The notes beneath the pieces were generated by a model. It saw only the letters and a program-made list of their open reading frames with translations. It made no database searches and was not told the origin of the DNA. A program made the position numbers and the translations under genes. A stretch of DNA of 64,000 nucleotides from Geminicoccaceae bacterium. GTDB lineage: Bacteria; Pseudomonadota; Alphaproteobacteria; Geminicoccales; Geminicoccaceae. The stretch is from positions 310,001-374,000 of the forward strand of contig JANQPX010000069.1 in assembly GCA_028285265.1 (NCBI GenBank), in the 5' to 3' direction. Shown in pieces: positions 53,898 through 61,827 of this stretch (its first letter is position 1; each line of letters starts with the position of its first letter).

Positions 53898-54898
53898 TCG
53901 TCTCGCGCACGCCCTTTCGTATCTCCTTTTTTGGGGGAGGTACTGATTACCCTGCCTGGTATCGCGAGCATGGTGGGGCGGTGATGGGCACGACGATCAA
54001 TAAGTATTGTTACCTTAGCCTGCGGCGGCTTCCGCCATTCTTCAAACATCGACATCGAATCGTCTACTCGAAGGTCGAGTGCGTCGATGAGATCGAGCAA
54101 ATCGAACACCCGTCAGTCCGCGCGGTTTTCACGTCGCATCAAGTCAAAAATGGCCTGGAGCTGCATCATGATGGTGATCTGCCGGCGCGTTCAGGTCTTG
54201 GCTCTTCATCATCATTTACCATTGGCTTGATCAATGCCCTTCGGGCGCTCTCCGGCAAGATGTCATCACCTGGCTTTTTAGCGCGAGAGGCGATCCGAAT
54301 AGAGCAGGACGTCATCGGTGAGGCCGTCGGAAGTCAGGATCAAATCTGGGCCGCATTCGGTGGTACGAACGTCATTACGATCAACCAAGATGATAGCTTT
54401 GTTGTTCAACCCATGATCATGTCAAAAGAGCGACGGGAGATGTTCCAATCTCACTTAATGCTCTTTTTCACCGGCGTTTCTCGCATCGCCTCTGTCATTG
54501 CTGTTGATAAGATCGCCAATCTCAAGGACCGCAGTACAGAATTACGAGCAATGCGGGCCATGGTCGACGAGGCAGCCGAGATTTTGACGGATCCCAAGCG
54601 TCCGATCGCTGAATTTGGTTCGCTCCTTCACGAGAACTGGTCAATCAAGCGTTGTCTTGCAGACAATGTCGCAACGCCTTTCATCGATGAAATCTACCAG
54701 GCTGCCCGCGACGCCGGCGCTCTCGGAGGTAAGATCCTCGGGGCCGGAGGGGGCGGCTTCGTGCTTCTTTTTGTCGAACCTGAGCGACAGGCGTCGGTCC
54801 GGGAACGTCTAAAGGATCTTATTTCGGTCGACTTTACCGTGGGGTCACCGGGCAGCAAGATCGTGGTCTATGAACCGTCGGGTTTAGAGAATTCATGA
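53894..54898 (+). CDS. hddA: GHMP-family heptose 7-phosphate kinase (HddA-like)
   Basis: A 334-aa GHMP kinase: substrate motif RTPFRISFFGGGTDYPAWYR, ATP loop LPARSGLGSSSSFTIGLINA, and the C-terminal GALGGKILGAGGGGFVLLFV. This is typical of D-glycero-D-manno-heptose-7-phosphate kinase, which makes the 1,7-bisphosphate. The 7-phosphate phosphatase GmhB is not in this window. It overlaps hddC by 4 nt (ATGA). Confidence 0.85.
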   Translation: MIVSRTPFRISFFGGGTDYPAWYREHGGAVMGTTINKYCYLSLRRLPPFFKHRHRIVYSKVECVDEIEQIEHPSVRAVFTSHQVKNGLELHHDGDLPARSGLGSSSSFTIGLINALRALSGKMSSPGFLAREAIRIEQDVIGEAVGSQDQIWAAFGGTNVITINQDDSFVVQPMIMSKERREMFQSHLMLFFTGVSRIASVIAVDKIANLKDRSTELRAMRAMVDEAAEILTDPKRPIAEFGSLLHENWSIKRCLADNVATPFIDEIYQAARDAGALGGKILGAGGGGFVLLFVEPERQASVRERLKDLISVDFTVGSPGSKIVVYEPSGLENS

Positions 54899-55014
54899 GC
54901 GAATATCGCAAGGGGCCGAAGGAGGAGCATCTCCCTTGGGCGGAGCACGGTGAGCTCGGTCTATCATTCTTCCGAGGCCAACGTCTCACAAAGAACCTAG
55001 CTAGGATCGCGTGA
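54895..55014 (+). CDS. Small 39-residue open frame between kinase and isomerase
   Basis: The ATG overlaps the kinase stop (ATGA) and its TGA overlaps the GTG start of the gmhA gene (GTGA). It encodes a charged soluble peptide starting MSEYRKGPKEEHLPWAEHG and ending RLTKNLARIA. No family recognised. Coupling at both ends is good evidence of translation, but without homologues it may only serve as a ribosome conduit. Confidence 0.5.
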   Translation: MSEYRKGPKEEHLPWAEHGELGLSFFRGQRLTKNLARIA

Positions 55015-55610
55015 TTGTCATGGCGGTTCGATTGGAAACAACGACTGGACTTGAGGCTTATCTGGAACAATCTGCGTCCGTACTCAAAAGTCCATCGATG
55101 GCCAGGCTCGGCGTGACATTGGATCTCGCTGTGCACCAAGTGGCACGGGCGCTAAGTCAAGGCCTGCCATTGCTTGTTTGTGGTAATGGAGGTTCCGCGG
55201 CAGACGCAATGCACATCACCGGTGAACTTGTTGGACGTTTCCTCCATGAGCGCCCTGGATTGCGTTGCTACTGCCTGACGTCCAACAGCTGCGTACTGAC
55301 CGCGTGGAGCAATGACTATGCGTTCGAGACGGTTTTTGCTCGCCAGGTTGAAGCCTATGGCGAGCCAGGGGGCGTCCTGCTCGGGTTGAGCACATCGGGG
55401 CAGTCACCCAACATCATCGCTGCCTTCAAGAAGGCCATGGAGATCGGGATGTCAACGATAGCATTTACGGGAGAGCAGGGCGAGCATCTCGCAGACCGTG
55501 TCGACTTCTTGTTAAATGTGCCATCGACATCAACGCCAATTATTCAGCAAGCGCATATCTGCTTGTATCATTATCTCTGTGCACAACTCGAAGCGCATTT
55601 CTTGTCCTAA
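55011..55610 (+). CDS. gmhA: Phosphoheptose isomerase GmhA (SIS domain)
   Basis: A 199-aa SIS protein: VCGNGGSAADAMHITGELVG, RFLHERPGLRCY, TAWSNDYAFETVFARQV and LLGLSTSGQSPNIIAAFKKA. These match GmhA, which isomerises sedoheptulose-7-phosphate to D-glycero-D-manno-heptose-7-phosphate. GTG at 55011 (coupled to the small frame) or ATG at 55020 could be the start. Confidence 0.9.
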   Translation: MIVMAVRLETTTGLEAYLEQSASVLKSPSMARLGVTLDLAVHQVARALSQGLPLLVCGNGGSAADAMHITGELVGRFLHERPGLRCYCLTSNSCVLTAWSNDYAFETVFARQVEAYGEPGGVLLGLSTSGQSPNIIAAFKKAMEIGMSTIAFTGEQGEHLADRVDFLLNVPSTSTPIIQQAHICLYHYLCAQLEAHFLS

Positions 55611-55614
55611 GCGC

Positions 55615-55851
55615 TTGTTAATCAGGCCATCGGCATTTTTCACGGTTTCAGTGATCTCGGTGTTTGGAGTTCCGACGAACGTTCGTGCAAACGATTGCCG
55701 CGCATACATCGACGATGTCCGCCCCAGCACCTTCAACGAAGGCAGGTCCGTCTTACTCACGGTTATGGCCTGCAGCAGAGAAGTCGTTCTCACACTCAGA
55801 AAGGGTGAAGGAGATCGGTGGCTTCAGCTATGGCTTGTGAGAGATCATTGA
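55615..55851 (+). CDS. Possible small secreted protein
   Basis: A 78-codon frame from a TTG with a signal-peptide-like start (SAFFTVSVISVFGVPTNVRA, cleavage near ANDC) and a short mature part with two Cys. No homologue recognised and no ribosome binding site found, so weak evidence only. It lies 4 bp after gmhA. Confidence 0.3.
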   Translation: MLIRPSAFFTVSVISVFGVPTNVRANDCRAYIDDVRPSTFNEGRSVLLTVMACSREVVLTLRKGEGDRWLQLWLVRDH

Positions 55852-56031
55852 TGGTTCTCGCTGCAGTACATTTTGAGGAAAATTTTCATCTTGTCGAAGG
55901 CCATTTCGATAGGGTTGACGGCAGTCATCGTCGCCGAAACCCGCTCACCCTTGGATGCATCCTGTCAAAAACCCCTTGTTTTCCTGTTGTTCAGTTCATA
56001 GCTGGAAGCCATAGATTTATGACTGTGTGAT

Positions 56032-56487
56032 ATGACAAACATGCCACTGCTCGTTCCTCGTCGTGCCATTTTTGCCATCGTTGCCGCTGCTGCTGTTGCC
56101 GCCATGATCGCTGGACTTGGTCTTGTGGGGGCGGTGACGGTGCCGGACGACGAAGTCTTTCGTTTTACCAGAGGAACGCAGTTTGCGGCCGGTGAGGAAG
56201 CCAGGCTTCGTGGGCATCTCGCTAAGGCGGCAAAGGATGAGCGCATTGCAGTGATCATTACGGGGCATACCGGCACGCAAGGCGACGAAGGGGCTAACAT
56301 TGCGCTCAGCGAAGACCGTGCCAACGTCGCGGCTGCATTGGCGGAAGAGATGGGAGTCACAGCCGACAATATCCATGCAGGGGGCGCGGGCGGTGGCAGT
56401 CCGTTGCCGAAACAAGATGGTATGTCGGATCGCGCTCATCAGTCGACGCTGGCTCGTGTCGAGGTGACACTACAGGTGCGCCGGTGA
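56032..56487 (+). CDS. OmpA-like peptidoglycan-binding domain protein
   Basis: A 151-aa protein with an N-terminal TM anchor (FAIVAAAAVAAMIAGLGLVG) and an OmpA-like domain with VIITGHTGTQGDEGANIALS, EDRANVAAALAEEMG and the closing ARVEVTLQV. It probably binds peptidoglycan in the periplasm from the inner membrane. First gene of a tightly coupled five-gene operon; its stop overlaps the next start by 4 nt. Confidence 0.85.
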   Translation: MTNMPLLVPRRAIFAIVAAAAVAAMIAGLGLVGAVTVPDDEVFRFTRGTQFAAGEEARLRGHLAKAAKDERIAVIITGHTGTQGDEGANIALSEDRANVAAALAEEMGVTADNIHAGGAGGGSPLPKQDGMSDRAHQSTLARVEVTLQVRR

Positions 56488-57182
56488 GCTTAGCATCCGC
56501 GCCTTGGATTGCGGCCACTACAGGCATTGCTGTTTCGGTGGCAGCTCTATCGATCCTAAGGTTTCCTTTGCCCTTCTCGGGCTTTGCCGCGGTTGCTTCG
56601 GGACTTTGTGCAGGATTGTCTTGTGCCGCCGTTCTTTTCACCATGCCCACAAGATGGCTATTCAGCGAAGAAGAGCTCATTGCGCACGCCTTTCGTGAAC
56701 GTCACGGTGTGAGTGCCCTTGGCGCGGACTACGCGCTTCGTGCGGTTCAGCGTGCCCACACCCGCGCCGTCACGCTACGCCAAGTCGCGCAGTCTTTTGC
56801 ACCTGAGTTGCGCCAACGGTCCGGTGAAGTTGCCGACCGCCTCGACGCCGCGGCACGACGGATCTTCTACCAGCCGAGTGCGCTGAGGGAATTGCAGCCA
56901 GCACTTGTGCGCTCTCACTTGATCGAGGACCTCGTGCATGACCATGCGGCGTTGCGCAACCACGTTGATGCAGCAGGCGCCGATGATGCGGTTGCTGCCG
57001 CATCCAGATCGCGTGTGGCTGATGCGATCAATGCGCTCGACGGCGCTCTGCGGGCCGTCGATCTCGAATCCGCAAATCGAATATTAACGCGCATCGAAGT
57101 TACATCCGATGTCGCTGAGACTCTTCTCGCTCCCCAATCGCATCGATTCGACGACAGTGTTAAGCCAGAGAGGCCAGAATAA
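56484..57182 (+). CDS. Two-TM helical protein of unknown function
   Basis: A 232-aa protein with two N-terminal TM helices (AATTGIAVSVAALSIL; FAAVASGLCAGLSCAAVLF) and a long cytoplasmic helical region (VTLRQVAQSFAPELRQRSGE; INALDGALRAVDLESANRIL). No family recognised. The plan, TM hairpin plus helical bundle, resembles XpaC of the block at 12.7 kb, but no sequence similarity is claimed. It overlaps both neighbours. Confidence 0.75.
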   Translation: MSLASAPWIAATTGIAVSVAALSILRFPLPFSGFAAVASGLCAGLSCAAVLFTMPTRWLFSEEELIAHAFRERHGVSALGADYALRAVQRAHTRAVTLRQVAQSFAPELRQRSGEVADRLDAAARRIFYQPSALRELQPALVRSHLIEDLVHDHAALRNHVDAAGADDAVAAASRSRVADAINALDGALRAVDLESANRILTRIEVTSDVAETLLAPQSHRFDDSVKPERPE

Positions 57183-58843
57183 TGAGATTCATGGTGATTG
57201 CTGTTCTTGCAGCTACGTTAACAAGCTCAGCGTTGGCTGCGCCAGGGGATCCATTAAGTGCCACGGTAACCGCACCTGTTCGGGATTGTGCGCAGGGTTG
57301 GAACACCCAAATGCCTTTGATCGCCTGGGGAGGCGATGGCGTGGTAGCCTACGCCAATGGTGCGTCGCTTGAACCTAATGGTGGACTTCTCGGCGACGCG
57401 GGACTCAGCCTTAGTCTCACTGTCGAAGACGACTTCAAGAAGCAGCTCGAGTCCTACCTTGAGTGTAAGACACCGTATCTCCGCGGCACGCTCGGAATGC
57501 TCATGGCTGCGGCACCGGTTACTGAATATGATCCACGTACGGAGCAAGTGATCATCTACAAGCATTCCTTTTCAGCTGGCGACGGTATCGTTGCCTCCGA
57601 GGGAATAAACCGCATCTCAGATCTCAAGGGCAAACGAGTTGCCATTCAAGCCAATGGTCCGCATGTCGACTTCGTTGGCCGTATTCTGACCGATGGCGGA
57701 TTAAGCTTCGACGACATTTCAATTGTTTGGACCGGTGATCTGACAGGAGATGGTGACACACCAGCCGCCGCTATCTCGGCAGGCGTTGCAGACGCTGCTG
57801 CGGTCATCTTACCCGATGCACGCGCGCTGACATCCGGGGGCACAGTTGGAACTGGTGCCGAGGGATCACTAAGAGGGGCAACCATTCTGATTTCCACGCA
57901 AGAGGCCGCGTCGGTGATTGGCGACTATATCGCCGTGCGCGCGGACTATTTTGATGCGCATCAGGAAGACCTCGCTCTTATGGTGAACCGGCTGTTTAAA
58001 GCTGAGGAAGAGATGCGCCAATTCATGGCGCAGGAAGGTGATCCTCGGAGATCTCAGATGGCATCGCTTATGGCGAATGCATTTCTAGGAGGGCTTCCCC
58101 AAGAAGAGGGCGTTTTGCTTTGGCAGGATGCGATTTCAGATGGTTGGACAGGCAATGCGAAGCATTTCGCTGATCCAGGTGAGCCAAGGCGTTATGACGT
58201 TCTGGCTAATGAGGTGAATATTGCGCTTCGAGGAGCCGGCCGAATCGACGCACCTGTTAATCTTGCGACGGCCGGCTGGGACTACCCAAGCCTGACAAAG
58301 GGCCTGGAAGACCTCGACGACCGTCAGATCGCTGCGTTCGATCCGGAAGCGGCTGCCGCTGCCGTTAGAACCTTGCGCCGCACCGGGCAAATCGATGCGG
58401 CGACCAAAATCGACTTCACGATCTATTTCGAGCCCGATTCGACCGCTTTTCCCGTTAACTTGTATGCGCAAGACTTCGAGGAGGTTCTTCGCCTCGCCGC
58501 AACCTACTCAGGCGCGATCATCACCGTCGAAGGTCATTCCGATCCGCTACACTATCTGCGTAGCGAGCGGGACGGCGCTCCCAACAAGCAACTACGAGCC
58601 ATCCGTGCGTCCACTAACAATTTGTCTATGGCCCGTGCGATAGCTGCAATTGACGCATTGGAAGGTTATGCGGGAGAGCTTGGTGTTCGAATGAATCGCG
58701 ACCAATTCACGCCGGACGGTGTCGGTATCGCGACTCCGAAGTTCAATCCTCCGGAAACTGAAGCCCAATGGCGCGAGAATATGCGGGTTGTTTTTCGCGT
58801 GCTAACAGCACAGGCAGAAGCCACCACGTTTAGTCCGCTTTGA
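57182..58843 (+). CDS. Periplasmic binding protein-OmpA fusion
   Basis: A 553-aa exported protein (signal peptide VIAVLAATLTSSALA). Residues 30-400 resemble NMT1/SsuA-type binding proteins (GINRISDLKGKRVAIQANGP; DGGLSFDDISIVWTGDLTGD; VRADYFDAHQEDLALMVNRL). The C-terminus has an OmpA-like domain (IYFEPDSTAF; ITVEGHSDPLHYLRSERDGA). So it may sense a ligand while tethered to peptidoglycan. ATG overlaps the previous stop by 1 nt. Confidence 0.85.
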   Translation: MRFMVIAVLAATLTSSALAAPGDPLSATVTAPVRDCAQGWNTQMPLIAWGGDGVVAYANGASLEPNGGLLGDAGLSLSLTVEDDFKKQLESYLECKTPYLRGTLGMLMAAAPVTEYDPRTEQVIIYKHSFSAGDGIVASEGINRISDLKGKRVAIQANGPHVDFVGRILTDGGLSFDDISIVWTGDLTGDGDTPAAAISAGVADAAAVILPDARALTSGGTVGTGAEGSLRGATILISTQEAASVIGDYIAVRADYFDAHQEDLALMVNRLFKAEEEMRQFMAQEGDPRRSQMASLMANAFLGGLPQEEGVLLWQDAISDGWTGNAKHFADPGEPRRYDVLANEVNIALRGAGRIDAPVNLATAGWDYPSLTKGLEDLDDRQIAAFDPEAAAAAVRTLRRTGQIDAATKIDFTIYFEPDSTAFPVNLYAQDFEEVLRLAATYSGAIITVEGHSDPLHYLRSERDGAPNKQLRAIRASTNNLSMARAIAAIDALEGYAGELGVRMNRDQFTPDGVGIATPKFNPPETEAQWRENMRVVFRVLTAQAEATTFSPL

Positions 58844-58854
58844 GGAGCCTTGCT

Positions 58855-59586
58855 ATGAAAACGCGTAAGCTCCTTGTCTTGATTCCTCTCGCCTGCATGG
58901 CGCTTTTTGCCTGCGGTGAAGACGATTTTGCATCTTTCCCGGAACCTACTGTCGAACCTGACTGGCCAGAGATCGCGGCCTGGCCGAATGCAGCCAATGA
59001 AGCACCCGATGCTGCGCCGGATCCGGATCGGCAGATTAACGCCATCGTTCTTGACGATTCTGGGTCAATGGGAGAGGCAATTGCCCCGGCAAAAGACGCG
59101 GTCGTTGAAGCCCTCGATGCAATGGCATCCGGTGACCGGGTGGCTATTCTTGCCTTGAATAAGGGGCTGATTCTCCCCTTCATGAATGTTGTCGATGCAA
59201 GACAGGCATTACCGCCGGCGTTAGCGCCGATCAACAGCAAGGGCGGGACTCCATTGACCGATGCTGTTCGAACGGCAAGGGAACTCTTGTCAGTCGAAGC
59301 TGCCCAAGCGCGTGCTTTCGGTACTTATCGACTCATTCTCACCACGGATGGCGAGGCTGATGATGGTCGGGCACTGAATGAAGAAGTCGAGGACATTGCC
59401 CGGAGAACCCCGATCCAGATCGCGACAATTGGGATCGGAATTGATGGAGATCATGTGCTGCGCCGGCCTACCTTGACGACCTTCTTCACCATCGACGATG
59501 CCAGTCAACTCGGTGCAGCGTTGAAGAAAACCGTGGCTGAAGGCCAGAGTTTTCAAGCGATCACCAGTTTCGCAAAGGAGGGTTGA
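58855..59586 (+). CDS. VWA-domain lipoprotein
   Basis: A 243-aa predicted lipoprotein (lipobox LFAC, Cys20) with a VWA domain. The MIDAS is complete: DDSGS at 67-71, Thr in GGTPLTDAVRTA and Asp in TTDGEADDGRAL. VWA domains bind protein partners through the metal. ATG at 58855 has GAGGAG upstream. It is 11 bp after the binding protein-OmpA gene. Confidence 0.88.
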   Translation: MKTRKLLVLIPLACMALFACGEDDFASFPEPTVEPDWPEIAAWPNAANEAPDAAPDPDRQINAIVLDDSGSMGEAIAPAKDAVVEALDAMASGDRVAILALNKGLILPFMNVVDARQALPPALAPINSKGGTPLTDAVRTARELLSVEAAQARAFGTYRLILTTDGEADDGRALNEEVEDIARRTPIQIATIGIGIDGDHVLRRPTLTTFFTIDDASQLGAALKKTVAEGQSFQAITSFAKEG

Positions 59587-59589
59587 ACC

Positions 59590-60204
59590 ATGGGACGTCG
59601 TATCGACCTCAATTGGGACGAATGGAATCCAGGCCTTGATACAGATGTATTGATGATCAAGGAGGTCCTTGCCACGATGCCGGCGGCGAATGCCGACGAC
59701 GTGCCGGAAATCATCCGCAGATATGAGAACCCGGCAAGTCCTGATGCGCTGCCTGGAGCGATCAGCCTACCCCGTCACGACGTCATTCATGTGCTTTTGG
59801 GGCGCGGTCTCCATGTTCAAGATGAAGCGTTTGTCATTGGTGCAACGATGGGCGCTGCCTCCGACATCACGGATGAAGCCATCGCAACATTCATCGAAGT
59901 CTCAACCAAAGAATATCCCGAGCATTGGCGCTTCGAAGACGAACACATTCCTTCCTATCGGCTTGGTATTGGCTTTGCCCAAGACAATATGCGGAACGTT
60001 GACCTTCACCTGACGCCGCTAGAAGAGGAGCCCTGGCAGTCGATGACTGTAGCGGATGCGCGTAGGAAAATCGGTATTGTTAAGGAAGAACTCAGGGCAT
60101 ACTTCCGAAAGGCAGAGCTCCTCGTTCCGGGTACACGGGCGACAAGGCGCTTGGACACATCTGCCCACCGGCCTGATGGTGCTCTTAGCCAGAACAAGTC
60201 ATGA
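59590..60204 (+). CDS. Protein with Coq4-like HDxxH-x11-E motif
   Basis: A 204-aa soluble protein without signal peptide. His63, Asp64, His67 and Glu79 lie in PRHDVIHVLLGRGLHVQDEA, which is exactly the HDxxH-x11-E zinc-ligand signature of Coq4. A second part has TKEYPEHWRFEDEHIPSYRL. Outside the motif similarity to Coq4 is not obvious to me. It lies 3 bp after the VWA gene and ends the operon. A metal-binding role in the system is likely; function unknown. Confidence 0.7.
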   Translation: MGRRIDLNWDEWNPGLDTDVLMIKEVLATMPAANADDVPEIIRRYENPASPDALPGAISLPRHDVIHVLLGRGLHVQDEAFVIGATMGAASDITDEAIATFIEVSTKEYPEHWRFEDEHIPSYRLGIGFAQDNMRNVDLHLTPLEEEPWQSMTVADARRKIGIVKEELRAYFRKAELLVPGTRATRRLDTSAHRPDGALSQNKS

Positions 60205-60280
60205 CCCATAAGGCAGTTCGGGATGATCAACACGGGATGATGATGGCTCACAAGCCGATAGCTGTTGCGGATCAGCGCTT

Positions 60281-61000
60281 TTAGGATACTTTTCCAGCTG
60301 GGGACCGAATACAAAAACAGTCGGCTCCATCAGACTGAAGCTGTTCACATAGCTTTTCAGCCTCAGCATCGTTCATAGGGCCAAGCCTAATGTGGAAAAG
60401 GCTGCCTCCGACTGTCTCCGGGCCGATATATTGTGGCGATGCCTGACCGTCGAGGATGGCTCTATGCTTCTCGGCCAGATGTGCCCAATAGGACGTTGCA
60501 GTGGCCTTCGTTGACAGGGCACCGAGTTGAACCCATGCCCCAGCGTCTATTTTGGCCGTTTCTAAGGTATCGGACTTAACTTTTGAATCATCCGAATGAG
60601 CGGCAAGCTTCTGTGCGGGGGGCTCGGACGGGGGTAGGGGGATATCGTCAATGCCTGACGCGATCGAGATGACGCGCTTTGATGTGGGGGCAAACCCAAT
60701 ATTGCCAAGAACGCCAATTGTGGAGGTGGCGTTTTGGTTTTCGGCAACGTTTTTGGGCGTGACGACGGGGCGGCGTGGCATTGGGCTGATCGGTTCTGAA
60801 GACGCGGTATGAAGGTCAGGCGGTGATTGGGTGGCCGCGTTCTCGTGACCGATGTAATGAAAGACGACGAAGGCAAGGCACGCGATATTTAAAGCCGAAA
60901 CGATCGACAGACCAATAACGGATACTGAGCGCCGGTCAGGCTTTGGTTTAGATGAATGACCTTCGTCTTCGCCTTGGGCCACATGTTCAGACTCGGACAT
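60281..61000 (-). CDS. SPOR-domain membrane protein
   Basis: A 239-aa protein with a cytoplasmic N-terminus, one TM helix (VIGLSIVSALNIACLAFVVF), a long Pro/Ser-rich periplasmic linker and a C-terminal SPOR domain (AGAWVQLGALSTKATATSYW; FHIRLGPMNDAEAEKLCEQL). SPOR domains bind denuded glycan strands at division sites. It converges with the preceding operon (76 bp). Confidence 0.85.
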   Translation of the reverse strand: MSESEHVAQGEDEGHSSKPKPDRRSVSVIGLSIVSALNIACLAFVVFHYIGHENAATQSPPDLHTASSEPISPMPRRPVVTPKNVAENQNATSTIGVLGNIGFAPTSKRVISIASGIDDIPLPPSEPPAQKLAAHSDDSKVKSDTLETAKIDAGAWVQLGALSTKATATSYWAHLAEKHRAILDGQASPQYIGPETVGGSLFHIRLGPMNDAEAEKLCEQLQSDGADCFCIRSPAGKVS

Positions 61001-61082
61001 GCCGGAATCAACCTTTCGTCAAGCAGATGATGAAACATGCTAAACGCCTTTGCTTAACAAAAAGTGACCTTGTGGGACTTGC

Positions 61083-61637
61083 TCAAGCCGTTATCAGGAC
61101 GACTACCGCTTGCTTAACGCGAAAGGAGCGCTTAGGTTCGCGTTGTCGGGGTGTGGCGCAGCCTGGTAGCGCATCTGCTTTGGGAGCAGAGGGTCCGCGG
61201 TTCGAATCCGTGCGCCCCGACCATTTTCTCAATCGACATCTCTCTTCACTGCATGGCCCGTCTGTCTGAGGTCTTAGCCTGCGTTGGGTTGGCGCAGTTA
61301 CCATGGCTTTCATATAGTCCACCCAACAAGGTTCGGCCGCTGCAATGGCAGCACTGACCGGACGAAGAGATGGTGCGATCGAGGGGGCAGGAGTGTTCGT
61401 CTGGGCAAGAAGCTCAACGCAAAAAAATCCAATCTGCCGTACGGTGAAACGTGAATAGTAGGTGCACATACCGATCGGCGCCAAGTTCTCGACGCCATCA
61501 TCGAAGCGGGCACGCGCCGATAGATACAAACAACGTCGCGTTTGGATCGTTGGATCCGGATTGATGATCTCAGCAATACATTCCGCACTGCGCAGCCAAG
61601 CTTTGTGTTCCGTAGGTTCATATCCGTCATGCGGCAA
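61083..61637 (-). CDS. Doubtful ORF, possibly frameshifted, running antisense through tRNA-Pro
   Basis: The first 120 residues look protein-like (SAECIAEIINPDPTIQTRRC; FDDGVENLAPIGMCTYYSRF), but the only start is a TTG right behind AAGGAG (1-nt spacing), while the well-spaced ATG at 61630 lies in another frame. One missing base near 61625 would join them. The C-terminal third is antisense to tRNA-Pro (SNRGPSAPKADALPG), a known artefact pattern. The N-terminal part may be a real, frameshifted gene. Confidence 0.3.
   Translation of the reverse strand: MPHDGYEPTEHKAWLRSAECIAEIINPDPTIQTRRCLYLSARARFDDGVENLAPIGMCTYYSRFTVRQIGFFCVELLAQTNTPAPSIAPSLRPVSAAIAAAEPCWVDYMKAMVTAPTQRRLRPQTDGPCSEERCRLRKWSGRTDSNRGPSAPKADALPGCATPRQREPKRSFRVKQAVVVLITA
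61147..61223 (+). tRNA. tRNA-Pro (anticodon TGG), CCA encoded
   Basis: A 77-nt cloverleaf: acceptor CGGGGTG / CGCCCCG (7 bp with one T-G wobble), anticodon loop TTTGGGA between CTGCT and AGCAG, TTCGAAT T-loop and encoded CCA after the discriminator A. Anticodon TGG reads proline codons CCA/CCG. Confidence 0.95.
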
Positions 61638-61827
61638 ACTCCTTAACGAAGCTGCGATCCGAAATTCGCCTCGTCAAACACCTATAAGTTGAAATAAACC
61701 GTTGTTTTACAACCAAAAGAAAGTTAAAATCCTGACGTACAAGCAGGTCAGCCTTTAACGGCGACTTAACTCGACAGGGTGTTTCATCTGTCGGTGCGTG
61801 ATGTACGAACATTGGAAAGAGCAACTG

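Noticed and set aside
61310..61630. 106-codon minus-strand frame with an ideal ribosome binding site
   Set aside because: The translation is Arg/Ser-rich and lacks protein character; it looks like the shadow of the neighbouring frame at 61637. Its start signal is discussed in the frameshift finding.
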